From: Lentzea guizhouensis
GTDB lineage: Bacteria > Actinomycetota > Actinomycetes > Mycobacteriales > Pseudonocardiaceae
DNA length: 64,000 nucleotides
Assembly: GCF_001701025.1 (NCBI RefSeq)
Contig: NZ_CP016793.1
Location: forward strand, 1,302,001 to 1,366,000
Reading direction: 5' to 3'
Shown here: positions 28,295-38,120 of the stretch, piece after piece
How the letters are laid out: every line of letters starts with the position of its first letter
Numbering within the stretch: the stretch's first letter is position 1
Program-made: the position numbers and the translations under genes
The notes under the pieces: model-generated
Database searches by the model: none
The model's input: the letters and a program-made list of their open reading frames with translations, nothing else
Told to the model about the DNA's origin: nothing

Positions 28295-29210
28295 GAACCC
28301 CTTCGACACCATCCAGTCGCGGGCCACGGCACCGGCGTCCTTGCCCTCGACATCGACCTGACGGCACAGCTCGATCATCTGGTCGTTGGTGAGCGCCCTG
28401 CTCACCGTCTCCAGCGGTCCACGCACCTGCGGGTACCGCGCGAGGAACTCGGCGCGCAGCGTCGGGGCGACGTTGTACTGCGGGAAGGCCTTCCTGTCGT
28501 CCTCCAGGACGCGCAGCTCCTGCGCGGCGATGCGGCCGTCGGTGGTGAAGACCTCGCCGACCGGGCAGGTGCCGCCGGCGATCGCGGAGTAGATCGTGCC
28601 GATGCCGAAGTTCTTGATCTGCGCCTGCGGCAGGCCGTAGGTGCTGGCGGCTGGTGAACTCGGTCTCCAGGCAGAACACGGCCTGGTCCGGGTTCTTCGC
28701 GAGGAACGCGGCCAGGTCGGAGTTGGTGCGCAGGCCGTGCTGCTCGCCGTAGGCCTCGGTGACGGCGAACGCGTACTGGTCGTTGAGCGGCGAGTAGGCG
28801 AGCCACTCGACGCCGAACCGGTCGAGGTCCGCCTTCTTCGTCGCGTCGTACTGGGCCTGCTCGCCGCCGGTCACGGGCAGCTCGTTGCCCTGGTAGTTGA
28901 TCCAGCCGGTGCCGGTGTACTCCCACACGACGTCGATCTCGCCGTTGAGCAGCGCCTGACGCGCGGTCTGCGAGCCCTTGAGGTCGGTCATGTCGATGAC
29001 CTCGGCACCTGCGGCGGACAACGCCATCTCCGCGAGGTAGCCGAGCAGGATGTTCTCGGTGAAGTCCTTGGAGCCGACGGTGACCTCGACGCCGCGCAAC
29101 GACGGCTCGGGTTTGATGGAGCCGGGAAACACCTTGTAGGGCAACGACGAGTTGATGTCGAGGCCGCAACCGCCCAGCAGCAGCACCACGACGAGCACGA
29201 GCCGTTTCAC
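28280..29210 (-). pseudogene. Osmoprotectant ABC transporter substrate-binding protein, frameshifted
   Basis: From GTG 29210 the frame encodes a lipoprotein signal (VVLLLGGCG) and an OpuAC/ProX-type domain (VTVGSKDFTENILLGYLAEM, VWEYTGTGWINY) up to CLETEFTSRQ near 28650. There the expected DGLPG segment is missing and the rest (YGLPQAQIKNFGIGTIYSA, EVFTTDGRIAAQELRVLEDD, ending KGFVTTD) is in another frame to the stop at 28280. A deletion of a non-multiple of three explains this. Intact homologues bind glycine betaine, choline or related solutes for the adjacent ABC transporter. Either the transporter has lost its receptor, or the base sequence is wrong here. Confidence 0.8.
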
Positions 29211-29941
29211 CGCAGTCCCTTCGGTCCGAGGCCGTGTTCGAGCACCGCGCCCACCCAGTCGACGAGCAGTGCGAGACCCGCGGCCAGTGCCGAGCCGGTG
29301 ACCAGCACCTTCATCAGGTTGAGCTTGTAGCCGGTGTCGATCAGCAACCCGAAGCCGCCCGCGTTGACGAAGAGCCCGAACGTCGCCGTGCCGACCGCGA
29401 GCACCAGCGCGGTCCGCAGACCGGCCAGGATGAGTGGCACGGCCAGCGGTAGTTCGACCCGCCACAGCACCGACCGGGCGGACATCCCGATGCCGCGCCC
29501 GGCGTCCACGAGGGACGGGTCGACCTGCTGGATGCCGACGATCGTGTTGCGCAGCACCGGGAGCAGCGAGTAGAACGCGAGCGGCAGCGCGGCCACCCAC
29601 AACCCTCCGGTGGCGCCGGTGAGCAGGAACCACAGCACCAGCACGCCGAGTGCGGGTGCGGCCTGGCCGACGTTCGCGACCGCCAGGAACACCGGCGCGA
29701 GCCAGCGCGCCCACGGCCGGGTCACGACGACGCCCGCCGGTACCGCGACGGCGACGACGATCGCGGTCACCACGACCGTCATCAGCAGGTGGTCGGCCAG
29801 CGCCCGCAGCAACGAGCTCGCGTTCAGCGTGCCCTTCTCGGTCGCGGTCAGCTCGCCGGAGAACACCCACGCCAGCACGCCGCCGACGATCAGCAGCACC
29901 GCGAGCGGCTGCGCCCAGAACCTGATCCGCTCGGCCGTCAT
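29207..29941 (-). CDS. Osmoprotectant ABC transporter permease (OpuC/ProW type)
   Basis: A 244-residue inner-membrane permease with six hydrophobic segments and the EAA-loop region LRNTIVGIQQVDPSLVDAGRGIGMS, typical of ProW/OpuCB subunits. It pairs with the second permease (31043-31690) and the ATPase. Start ATG 29941 overlaps the ATPase stop and its stop overlaps the start of the binding-protein gene. It would import quaternary amines driven by ATP. Confidence 0.9.
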   Translation of the reverse strand: MTAERIRFWAQPLAVLLIVGGVLAWVFSGELTATEKGTLNASSLLRALADHLLMTVVVTAIVVAVAVPAGVVVTRPWARWLAPVFLAVANVGQAAPALGVLVLWFLLTGATGGLWVAALPLAFYSLLPVLRNTIVGIQQVDPSLVDAGRGIGMSARSVLWRVELPLAVPLILAGLRTALVLAVGTATFGLFVNAGGFGLLIDTGYKLNLMKVLVTGSALAAGLALLVDWVGAVLEHGLGPKGLR

Positions 29942-31056
29942 GCGGTGGCCCGCAGCCGTTGCACGACCTCGGTGACGGTCGTGAGGTCGATCGTGCCGAC
30001 GTACTCGCCGCGGCCGCCGGTGACGATCGCACGACCGCCCTCGGTGACCATCGCCTCCAGCGCGTCGCGCAACGTCGACTGCAGCGACACCGAGTCCTGC
30101 ACCGGCCGGCCGAGGCCGCGCAACGACGTCGCGCGCTCCAGCTCCTTCGCGTGCACCCAGCGCAGCGGCCGGTCGCGTTCGTCGAGCACCAGCAGGTACC
30201 GCTCGTCCGCCAGCTCGACAGTGGACGGCTCCGCGGTGACCTTCGCGGTGAGCGCCTGGCCGAGCTCGACATCGCGGACCCGCGTCAGCGTCAGCGCCTT
30301 CAGCGACGCGCCCTCGCCGACGAACCCGGCCACCGTGTCGTCGGCGGGGTTGGCGAGGATCGCGTCCGGCGTGTCGTACTGCAGGATCGTCGACCGCTCC
30401 CCCAGCACCGCGATCCGGTCGCCGAGCTTCACCGCCTCGTCGAAGTCGTGCGTGACGAACACGATCGTCTTGCGCAGCTCGGTCTGCAGCCGCAGCAGCT
30501 CGTCCTGCAGGTGTCCGCGGGTGATCGGGTCGACGGCACCGAACGGTTCGTCCATCAGCAGCACCGGCGGGTCGGCGGCCAACGCGCGCGCCACCCCGAC
30601 CCGTTGCTGCTGGCCACCGGAGAGCTGGCGCGGGAACCGGTCGGCGAACTCGCCGGGGTCGAGCCCGACGAGGTCCATCATCTCGTCGACCCGCGCGGCG
30701 ACCTTCTTCTTGTCCCAGCCGAGCAGCCCCGGCACGATCGCGATGTTCTGCGCCACCGTGAAGTGCGGGAACAACCCGGCCTGCTGGATCGCGTACCCGA
30801 CGCGGCGGCGCAGGTCGTCCGGGTCGATCTTGAGCGCGTCCTCGCCGCCGATCGTGATCGTGCCGGACGTCGGCTCGATCAACCGGTTGATCATCCGCAT
30901 GGTCGTCGTCTTGCCGCAGCCCGACGGTCCCACGAACACCACGATCTCCCCGGCGGGCACGACCATGGAGAAGTCGTCGACCGCGGCGGCCTGCTGGCCC
31001 GGATACCGCTTGGTGACGTGGTCGAGCCGGATCTCGATTCCCTCAGCCACGGACAC
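29938..31056 (-). CDS. Osmoprotectant ABC transporter ATPase (OpuCA/ProV type)
   Basis: A 372-residue ATPase with Walker A (GPSGCGKTTTMRM), Q-loop (AIQQAGLFPH), signature LSGGQQQRVGVARAL, Walker B (VLLMDEPFGAVD) and switch His (VTHDFDEA). Residues ~250-370 carry a pair of CBS domains, which in OpuA-type transporters sense ionic strength. Start GTG 31056 overlaps the upstream permease end by 14 bases. Confidence 0.95.
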   Translation of the reverse strand: MSVAEGIEIRLDHVTKRYPGQQAAAVDDFSMVVPAGEIVVFVGPSGCGKTTTMRMINRLIEPTSGTITIGGEDALKIDPDDLRRRVGYAIQQAGLFPHFTVAQNIAIVPGLLGWDKKKVAARVDEMMDLVGLDPGEFADRFPRQLSGGQQQRVGVARALAADPPVLLMDEPFGAVDPITRGHLQDELLRLQTELRKTIVFVTHDFDEAVKLGDRIAVLGERSTILQYDTPDAILANPADDTVAGFVGEGASLKALTLTRVRDVELGQALTAKVTAEPSTVELADERYLLVLDERDRPLRWVHAKELERATSLRGLGRPVQDSVSLQSTLRDALEAMVTEGGRAIVTGGRGEYVGTIDLTTVTEVVQRLRATA

Positions 31057-31690
31057 CCCTCGAGACGGTGAGACGGTTGACGAGCACGTAGACCCCGTCC
31101 AGCACCAGGGCGAGGACCACCACGCCGACGGTGCCGGTGACGGCCTGGTTGAGCGCGTTGGCGCTGCCGGCGTTCGCGAGCCCGGAGAACACCTCCGAGC
31201 CCAGCCCCGGCCCCTTCGCGTAGGCCGCGATGACCGCGATCCCCATGAGCATCTGGGTGGCGACCCGCATCCCGGCCAGGATCGCGGGCCACGCGAGCCG
31301 CAGCTCCACCCGCGTCAGCACGCCGAACCGGCCCATGCCGATCCCCCTGGCGGCATCGCTGACCGCGGGATCCACCCCGGCGAGTCCCACGATCGTGTTC
31401 CGCACGATCGGCAACAACGCGTAGAGCACCAACGCCACCACCGTCGTGTCCGCGCCGAGCCCGAACACCGGGATCAGCAACGCCAGCAGCGCGAACGACG
31501 GAACCGTCAGGATCGTGCTCGCCAACGCGGTGGCCAGCGCCGACCCGGCCGGACTGCGGTACACGGCGACACCGATCGCCACGCCGATCACCGCGGCCAG
31601 CAACGTGCACTGGACCACCGCGCTGACGTGCAGCAACGCCTGCAACGACAACCGATCCCAGCGATCGGCCACGTACTCGAGCACGTTCAT
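31043..31690 (-). CDS. Osmoprotectant ABC transporter permease (first gene of operon)
   Basis: A 215-residue permease with about five to six membrane segments and the conserved loop LLPIVRNTIVGLAGVDPAVSDAARGIGMG. It is the promoter-proximal gene of the permease-ATPase-permease-receptor operon, the standard opuC/proVWX-like set. ATG 31690 is clear. It faces the NRPS operon across a 293-base divergent region. Confidence 0.9.
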   Translation of the reverse strand: MNVLEYVADRWDRLSLQALLHVSAVVQCTLLAAVIGVAIGVAVYRSPAGSALATALASTILTVPSFALLALLIPVFGLGADTTVVALVLYALLPIVRNTIVGLAGVDPAVSDAARGIGMGRFGVLTRVELRLAWPAILAGMRVATQMLMGIAVIAAYAKGPGLGSEVFSGLANAGSANALNQAVTGTVGVVVLALVLDGVYVLVNRLTVSRGVRG

Positions 31691-31734
31691 CCCCGTCGAC
31701 CCCGATCGCCGAAGTTGGCGTCAACCCAACCCCA

Positions 31735-31763
31735 TTCACGGTGAACGGGCAACCATTCACCGT
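31735..31763. promoter_or_regulatory. Repeated CCATTCAC motif in the divergent transporter/NRPS promoter region
   Basis: CCATTCACGGT (31733-31743) and CCATTCACCGT (31753-31763) repeat with 20-bp spacing, two helical turns, and the first copy is part of the palindrome TTCACGGTGAA (31735-31745). The remaining region to 31983 is AT-richer and holds no gene I can support. Which regulator would bind is unknown. Confidence 0.45.
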
Positions 31764-31983
31764 CGTATCAAGACGGGCGCGCTCGGAATTTGTGTGCTAT
31801 ACCGCCGAAAACGCGAAAAGGAGTTTGCCGAACCGTCCCAAGTGGAACTCGGTTCGGTTCACAGCCCCCGCAGCACGGTCTCGGCACGTCCTCCAGACGG
31901 ATTCGAGCCGGCGTTCGTACGGTTTTCAACGTCCTGGGCTCTCGAACCCATTGGTCATCACCGACGCCTTGGGGGCATTCCGC

Positions 31984-34900
31984 ATGTCGAACGCAGCTTC
32001 AGTCGATCGGACACAGCTCGACGGCGGTTGCCTGCCCGACCTGCTGCGCAAGCAGGTCGAGGAGCACCCCGACCGCACGGCCGTGGTGGTCGGCGAGAAC
32101 AGCACCAGCTACGGCGAGCTGTTCGAGCAGAGCTCCGCGCTGGCAACACATCTGCGCCGGTTGGGCATCACCGCCGACGACTGCGTGGGAATGTTCGTCG
32201 AACCGTCGCTGGACCTCGTGGTCGGCGCGTGGGGCATCCTCTGCAGCGGCGGCGCCTACCTCCCGCTGAGCCCCGAGTACCCCGAGGAACGCCTGCGGTA
32301 CATGATCGAGGACTCGCGCACGAAGGTCGTCGTGACGCAGCCGGAGCTCAAGGCGCGCTTGACCGAGCTCGCCCCCAGCGGCACCAGGGTCGTCACGCTC
32401 GCCGACTGCGACGAGGCGTTCGACGACGGGTTCAGCCCGGCGCACGACAGCCTCGCGTACATCATCTACACCTCGGGCAGCACCGGTAAGCCCAAGGGCG
32501 TGATGATCGAGCACCGCAGCATCGTCAACCAGATGCTGTGGCTGCACGACGAGCACGGCATCGACGGCACCAAGCGGGTCGTGCAGAAAACACCGATGAG
32601 CTTCGACGCGGCGCAGTGGGAGATCCTCGCGCCGGCGGTCGGCAGCACCGTCGTGATGGGACAGCCGGGCATCTACCGCGATCCCGAGATGCTCATCGGC
32701 ACGATCCGGCAGCACGGGGTCACGACGCTGCAGTGCGTGCCGACGTTGCTGCAGGCGCTGATCGACACCGAGGAGTTCCACACCTGCACCAGCCTGGAGC
32801 AGATCTTCAGCGGTGGTGAGGCGTTGTCGCGCACGCTCGCGGTCAGCGCGACCGGGACCATGCCGCACACGCGGCTCATCAACCTCTACGGGCCGACGGA
32901 AACGACGATCAACTCGTCGTCGTTCACCGTCGACCCGACGAAGCTGGCGGACGCCCCCAAGTCCATCTCCATCGGCGCGCCGGTCGCGAACACCACCTAC
33001 CTGGTGCTCGACGAGAACCGGGACGTGGTGCCGCTGGGCGAGATCGGCGAGCTGTACATCGGCGGCATCCAGGTCGCCCGCGGGTACCTGCACCAGCCGG
33101 AGCTCACCGCGGAACGGTTCGTGGACGGCATGTTCCGCACCGGCGACCTGGTCACCCGGAACTCCGACGGCACCGTGCAGTTCGCCGGTCGCGCGGACAG
33201 CCAGGTGAAGCTGCGCGGCTACCGGGTGGAGCTGGACGAGATCCGGCTCGCGATCGAGACGCACGACTGGGTCCGCAACGCGGCGGTCATCGTGAAGTCC
33301 GACGAGCGCACCGGGTTCCAGAACCTGATCGCGTGCGTCGAGCTGAACCCGAAGGAAGCCGCCCTGATGGACCAGGGCAACGCCGGTGCGCACCACCAGT
33401 CGAAGGCGAGCAGGCTGCAGGTCCGCGCGCAGCTGTCGAACCCCGGCGTGCGCGACGACCTCGGCGGGCGCGAGGCGTTCGAGCTGCCCGGCGAGGAGGC
33501 GTCCTGCCTGCAGCGCAAAGTCGTGTTCTCGCGCAAGTCCTACCGGTTCTACGAGGGTGGCGCGGTCACCGCGGCGGACCTCGCCGCGCTGCTGGGCCGG
33601 ACCGTCGAGGCGGTCGGTTCGAAGGACCCGAAGTCCGTGCGGTTCGCCGAGCTCGGCGAGATCCTGCGCTACTTCGGCGCGCACTACAGCGACCAGCGGC
33701 TGCTGCCGAAGTACGGCTACGCCTCGCCGGGTTCGCTCTACGCGACCCAGATCTACCTCGAACTGCACCACATCGCGGGTCTGCCGGCCGGGTTGTACTA
33801 CTACCACCCGCTGCGCCACCAGCTCGTCCAGATCAGCCGCGTCGAGGAGCAGGAGCCGCAGGTCAAGCTGCACTTCATCGGGCGCAAGGCCGCGATCGAG
33901 GGCGTCTACCAGAACAACATCGCGGAGGTCCTGGAGATCGAGACCGGCCACATGGTCGGCCTCTTCGAGGAGGTCCTGCCCGGCTACGGCCTCGACCTGC
34001 ACGCCGCCGCACACACCCCGCAGACCAAGGACCTGCTCGACGTCGCGGACGAGGACTACTACCTCGGCACGTTTCAGCTGAGCGCCTACACCGGCCCGCG
34101 CACCGACTCCGTGGACGTCTACGTCCAGACCCACCCCGGCAAGGTCGAGGGCCTGCCCGCCGGCCAGTACCGCTACCGCGCGGGCGAGTTCGAGCGCGTG
34201 TCGGACGAACTGGTGCTGCGCAAGCACGTCATCGCCATCAACCAGGCCGTGTACGAGCGGGCCAGCTTCGGCGTCACGGTCGTCAGCCGCGCCACCGAGC
34301 CGTGGCGCGAGTACGTCGACCTCGGCCGGGCCATGCACCGGTTGTCCGCCAACGACGTCGACCTCGGGTTCATGTCGTCGGGCTACAGCTCCAAGTCCGG
34401 CAACGACCTGCCGTCGGCCAAGCGCATCAACGGCGTGCTGGCCGAGATCGGCGAGGAGCCCGGCCCGTCGTACTTCTTCCTGGGCGGCAAGGTCTCCTAC
34501 GCCCAGCGCCGCAGTCCCGGTATGAACGAGGACGTCGTGCACATGAAGGGCCCTGCCGAGCTGATCCGCGACGACCTGGTCAACTTCCTGCCCGACTACA
34601 TGATCCCGAACAAGGTCGTGGTGCTGGACGCGTTGCCGATCACCGCGAACGGCAAGATCGACGTCAAGGCGCTGGAGAAGTCCGACAAGACGAACGCCGA
34701 CGACAACGACCGCCCGTTCGTCGCGCCGCGCACCACGACCGAACGCCGCATCAGCGAGCTGTGGAAGAAGCTGATGAAGCGCGAGACCGTGTCGACGCAC
34801 GACGACTTCTTCGAGACCGGCGGCAACTCGCTGATCGCGGTCGGCCTGGTCAACCGGATCAACAAGGACTTCGGCACCAGCCTCCCGCTGCAGGTGCTGT

Positions 34901-35865
34901 TCGAGTCGCCGACGATCGAGCAGCTGTCCCGCCGGGTCGACGGTGTCCACGAAGGACCGATCTCCCGGCTCGTGCCCATGCAGTCCGGCACCGGTGCACC
35001 GGTGTTCTGCTGGCCGGGTCTCGGTGGCTACCCGATGAACCTGCGCACGCTGGCGTCGAAGTCCGAGACGACCTTCTACGGCGTGCAGGCGCACGGCATC
35101 AACGAGGGCGAGACGCCGTACCGCACGATCCGCGAGATGGCCGCCGCCGACATCGAGGCGATCAAGAAGATCCAGCCGGAGGGCCCGTACACGCTGTGGG
35201 GCTACTCGTTCGGCGCGCGGGTCGCGTTCGAGACCGCGCACCAGCTGGAGCAGGCCGGGCACGAGGTGCGGAACCTGTTCCTGATCGCGCCGGGCTCGCC
35301 GAAGGTCCGCGACGAACGGGACTCCAACGAGGCCACGTACGACAACAAGGCGTTCGTGACGATCCTGTTCTCGGTGTTCGCGGGCAGCATCACCGACCCG
35401 CGACTCCAGCAGTGCCTCCAGGTCGCCCAGGACGAGGAGAGCTTCGCGGCGTTCATCAGCGGCGAGTTCCGCGACCTCGACGGCGAGCTGGTCCGGCGGA
35501 TCATCCGGATCGTCACCGAGACGTTCTCCTTCAAGTACACCTTCAGCGAGCTGGCCGAGCGCACGGTCACCGCGCCGATCACGATCTTCAAGGCCCGTGG
35601 CGACGACTACTCGTTCATCGAGGGCAGCGAGGGCTTCTCCGTGGTGCCACCGGTCATCGTGGACCTGGAGGCCGACCACTACAGCCTGCTGCGCGAGCCC
35701 GACATCGACGAGCTGATGACCGCGATCGGCGCGTCGCAGGTGCGCCAGCAGGTCGAGCTGCACGCCCCACAGCACGTGCCGGTCCTGCTCACCGACGAGC
35801 AGATGTCCGAGCTGATCGAAGCCGTGACCAAGGCGGTCACGCTGGCGATCGGAGGTCGTTCGTGA
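31984..35865 (+). CDS. minA: Single-module NRPS (A-Ox-T-TE), indigoidine/minimycin synthetase type
   Basis: A 1293-residue enzyme, matching IndC/BpsA/MinA in length and order. Adenylation: [11 protein letters not shown] near residue 162, [20 protein letters not shown] near 300, GYRVELDEI near 412. An FMN oxidase domain ([10 protein letters not shown] onward, ~510-830) is inserted before the A10 motif (LPDYMIPNK near 869). The carrier domain has FETGGNSL (Ser949) and the thioesterase GYSFGA (Ser1075). Known relatives activate and oxidise L-glutamine to the precursor shared by indigoidine and minimycin. ATG 31984 follows a GGGGG element; the frame upstream has poor coding character. It leads a five-gene operon. 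Confidence 0.95.
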   Translation: MSNAASVDRTQLDGGCLPDLLRKQVEEHPDRTAVVVGENSTSYGELFEQSSALATHLRRLGITADDCVGMFVEPSLDLVVGAWGILCSGGAYLPLSPEYPEERLRYMIEDSRTKVVVTQPELKARLTELAPSGTRVVTLADCDEAFDDGFSPAHDSLAYIIYTSGSTGKPKGVMIEHRSIVNQMLWLHDEHGIDGTKRVVQKTPMSFDAAQWEILAPAVGSTVVMGQPGIYRDPEMLIGTIRQHGVTTLQCVPTLLQALIDTEEFHTCTSLEQIFSGGEALSRTLAVSATGTMPHTRLINLYGPTETTINSSSFTVDPTKLADAPKSISIGAPVANTTYLVLDENRDVVPLGEIGELYIGGIQVARGYLHQPELTAERFVDGMFRTGDLVTRNSDGTVQFAGRADSQVKLRGYRVELDEIRLAIETHDWVRNAAVIVKSDERTGFQNLIACVELNPKEAALMDQGNAGAHHQSKASRLQVRAQLSNPGVRDDLGGREAFELPGEEASCLQRKVVFSRKSYRFYEGGAVTAADLAALLGRTVEAVGSKDPKSVRFAELGEILRYFGAHYSDQRLLPKYGYASPGSLYATQIYLELHHIAGLPAGLYYYHPLRHQLVQISRVEEQEPQVKLHFIGRKAAIEGVYQNNIAEVLEIETGHMVGLFEEVLPGYGLDLHAAAHTPQTKDLLDVADEDYYLGTFQLSAYTGPRTDSVDVYVQTHPGKVEGLPAGQYRYRAGEFERVSDELVLRKHVIAINQAVYERASFGVTVVSRATEPWREYVDLGRAMHRLSANDVDLGFMSSGYSSKSGNDLPSAKRINGVLAEIGEEPGPSYFFLGGKVSYAQRRSPGMNEDVVHMKGPAELIRDDLVNFLPDYMIPNKVVVLDALPITANGKIDVKALEKSDKTNADDNDRPFVAPRTTTERRISELWKKLMKRETVSTHDDFFETGGNSLIAVGLVNRINKDFGTSLPLQVLFESPTIEQLSRRVDGVHEGPISRLVPMQSGTGAPVFCWPGLGGYPMNLRTLASKSETTFYGVQAHGINEGETPYRTIREMAAADIEAIKKIQPEGPYTLWGYSFGARVAFETAHQLEQAGHEVRNLFLIAPGSPKVRDERDSNEATYDNKAFVTILFSVFAGSITDPRLQQCLQVAQDEESFAAFISGEFRDLDGELVRRIIRIVTETFSFKYTFSELAERTVTAPITIFKARGDDYSFIEGSEGFSVVPPVIVDLEADHYSLLREPDIDELMTAIGASQVRQQVELHAPQHVPVLLTDEQMSELIEAVTKAVTLAIGGRS

Positions 35866-36782
35866 GCGTTCCCCTGGTGTACAGCGAGGAAGTGGCCGAG
35901 GCGATCACAGCCGGGCAGCCCGTGGTGGCGTTGGAGTCCAACGTCATCACGCACGGCCTGGACTACCCGGAGAACGCCGAGACCGCCCGCCGGGTGCAGG
36001 ACGCCGTGCGCGCGGGTGGTGCGGTGCCGGCCACGATCGGCATCGACGGCGGCCGGATCCTCGTCGGCATGACCGACACCGACATCGAGCGGTTCGCGTC
36101 CACGCCGAAGATCCCGAAGGTCAGCAGCCGCGACCTGCCGATCGTGCTGGCGCGGGGCGGGATGGGTGCCACGACCGTGGCCTCGTCGGTGATCGCGGCC
36201 GAGCTCGCCGGGCTGAAGTTCTTCTCCTCCGCGGGGATCGGTGGCGTGCACCGGGGTGCGGAGCGGACGATGGACGTGTCGTCCGACCTGATCCAGTTCA
36301 CCCGCTCGAAGGTCGCCGTGGTGTGCGCGGGCGCGAAGAACATCCTCGACCTCGGGCTCACGATGGAGTTCCTGGAGACGCACTGCGTTCCCGTGGTGGC
36401 GTACCGGTCCGACGACTTCCCGGCGTTCTACTGCGTGTCCAGCGGACTGCGCAGCCCGCACCGGGTCGACGACCCCGCCGTGCTGGCGCACGCGATCGAG
36501 AACCACTGGCGGCTCGGCGGCCCCGGCTCGTTCCTGGTCACCACACCCACCCGGCCGGGTGACGCGATCGACGGCGGCGAGGTCGAGGCCGTGATCGCCG
36601 AAGCGGTCGAGCGCGCCGACCGTGACGGCGTGAGCGGCCAGGCGATCACGAAGTACCTGATGAAGGCCGTCGAACGCGCCACGGAAGGCCGCTCCGCCAA
36701 GGCGAACATGGCCGTGCTGGTCAGCACCGCCGAGGTCGCCGGTGAGCTGGCCACGGCCCACGCGAGGGAGTTCAGCCGATGA
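35862..36782 (+). CDS. minB: Pseudouridine-5'-phosphate glycosidase-type C-glycosynthase
   Basis: A 306-residue PsuG-family protein. It shows [34 protein letters not shown] and [11 protein letters not shown] with the Schiff-base Lys of PsuG. In E. coli PsuG cleaves pseudouridine 5'-phosphate; in minimycin biosynthesis the homologue (MinB, IndA-like) forms the C-glycosidic bond between ribose 5-phosphate and the heterocycle. GTG 35862 overlaps the NRPS stop (GTGA), showing coupling. Its presence points to the C-nucleoside branch as well as pigment formation. Confidence 0.93.
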   Translation: MSVPLVYSEEVAEAITAGQPVVALESNVITHGLDYPENAETARRVQDAVRAGGAVPATIGIDGGRILVGMTDTDIERFASTPKIPKVSSRDLPIVLARGGMGATTVASSVIAAELAGLKFFSSAGIGGVHRGAERTMDVSSDLIQFTRSKVAVVCAGAKNILDLGLTMEFLETHCVPVVAYRSDDFPAFYCVSSGLRSPHRVDDPAVLAHAIENHWRLGGPGSFLVTTPTRPGDAIDGGEVEAVIAEAVERADRDGVSGQAITKYLMKAVERATEGRSAKANMAVLVSTAEVAGELATAHAREFSR

Positions 36783-37444
36783 GCCGCCGCTGCGTGGTGT
36801 TCGACCTGGACGGCACGCTGGTCGACACCCCGACCGGGATCGTCACCACGTTCGCCGCCGTGTTCGCCCAGCTCGGCCTGCCCACCGCCGACTCCGGCGC
36901 GATCCGGTCCACGATCGGGCTCCCGCTGCCGGCCGCGTTCGCGAAGCTGCTCGGTGTCGCGACCGACGACCCGGTGGCCGCCGACTGCGTGGAGCTCTAC
37001 CAGTCGACGTTCCGCAGGATCGTGCTGCCGATGGCCACCCAGCTGGTGTTCCCCGGTGTCCACGACGGCCTGGAGGAGCTGGAGGACAACGGCTTCCTGC
37101 TCGCCGTGGCCACCAGCAAGTTCATCGCCAACGCCGAGGCGCTGCTCACCGCGGCCGGCCTGCGCGAGCACTTCAAGATCGTCGTCGGCGCCGACCAGGT
37201 GCCCGCGCCGAAGCCCGACCCGGCGTCCGGGTTCCTCGTGCTGACCGCGCTCGACGTGGCCGCGGCGAACGCGGTGATGGTCGGCGACACCACCCACGAC
37301 GTGCTGATGGCGCACGCCGCCGGGATGGCGTCGATCGGCGTGACCTACGGCGTGCACAGCGTCGAACAGCTGCTCAGTGCCAACCCCACCTGGCTCGTCG
37401 ACTCGTTCGCCGGGGTCGTGGCCGCTGCCAAGGAGTGCCCGTGA
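36779..37444 (+). CDS. HAD-family phosphatase
   Basis: A 221-residue HAD hydrolase with motif [12 protein letters not shown] (nucleophile Asp near residue 9), motif II ATSKF, the PKPDP motif and [10 protein letters not shown] for metal binding. It corresponds to IndB or to the N-terminal phosphatase half of MinC, which dephosphorylates minimycin 5'-monophosphate. Here the domain is free-standing; no C-terminal extension is present. The start overlaps the glycosynthase stop (ATGA). Confidence 0.92.
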   Translation: MSRRCVVFDLDGTLVDTPTGIVTTFAAVFAQLGLPTADSGAIRSTIGLPLPAAFAKLLGVATDDPVAADCVELYQSTFRRIVLPMATQLVFPGVHDGLEELEDNGFLLAVATSKFIANAEALLTAAGLREHFKIVVGADQVPAPKPDPASGFLVLTALDVAAANAVMVGDTTHDVLMAHAAGMASIGVTYGVHSVEQLLSANPTWLVDSFAGVVAAAKECP

Positions 37445-38106
37445 CCTCGATCGAGGCGTACCTCGAAAAAAACGTGCATCTGTTGCCGCAGACCAACCAG
37501 CTGCGCGCGATGCACACGATCGTCCGCAACCGCGACGCCTCCCGCGAGGAGTTCGTCTTCTACACCGAGCGGATCATCCGGCTGCTCGTGGAGGCGGGTC
37601 TCGACCTGCTGCCGTTCGCACCGCGGGACGTCACGACCCCGGTCGGCGCGACCTACCACGGGCTGCGGTTCGCGGAGGACCTCGTCGGCGTCCCGATCGT
37701 GCGCGCCGGCGAGAGCATGGAGGCAGGGCTGCGGGCGGTCGTCAGGGGTGTGCGGATCGGCAAGATCCTGATCCAGCGCGACAAGGTGACCAAGCTGCCG
37801 AAGTTGTACTACTCGGCACTACCGGAGGACATCGCGTCGCGGCACGTGCTGCTGCTCGACCCGATGCTCGCCACCGGCGGCACGGCGTTGGCGGCGATTC
37901 AAGTGCTGCTCGACCGCGGGGTGGTAGAAGAGAACATCGTCTTCGTCACCTTCATCACCGTGCCCGAAGGCATCGAGGCGGTGTGCTCGCGCTACCCGCG
38001 AGTGCGGATCGTGACGTCCGCGATCGAGGAACGGCTCAACGAGAACGCCTACATGCTGCCCGGCATCGGCGACTTCGGCGATCGGTTCTTCGGCACCGAC
38101 AAGTGA
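37441..38106 (+). CDS. minD: Uracil phosphoribosyltransferase (MinD-like self-resistance)
   Basis: A 221-residue type I phosphoribosyltransferase with the PRPP-binding loop LLLDPMLATGGTA and the uracil-site C-terminus GIGDFGDRFFGT. It makes UMP from uracil and PRPP. In the published minimycin cluster the homologue MinD protects the producer by raising the UMP pool against minimycin monophosphate. GTG 37441 overlaps the phosphatase stop, so it is part of the operon rather than the housekeeping upp; whether it is the only copy cannot be seen here. Confidence 0.93.
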   Translation: MTSIEAYLEKNVHLLPQTNQLRAMHTIVRNRDASREEFVFYTERIIRLLVEAGLDLLPFAPRDVTTPVGATYHGLRFAEDLVGVPIVRAGESMEAGLRAVVRGVRIGKILIQRDKVTKLPKLYYSALPEDIASRHVLLLDPMLATGGTALAAIQVLLDRGVVEENIVFVTFITVPEGIEAVCSRYPRVRIVTSAIEERLNENAYMLPGIGDFGDRFFGTDK

Positions 38107-38120
38107 CGGGGGCTGGGGTC

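Noticed and set aside
31741..31983. N-terminal extension of the NRPS
   Set aside because: Third-position GC is low, the segment is not related to known synthetases, and ATG 31984 has a good ribosome site.
31999..35775. Minus-strand protein of 1258 residues
   Set aside because: It is exactly antisense to the NRPS gene; long shadow frames are expected in GC-rich DNA and it shows no recognisable domain.
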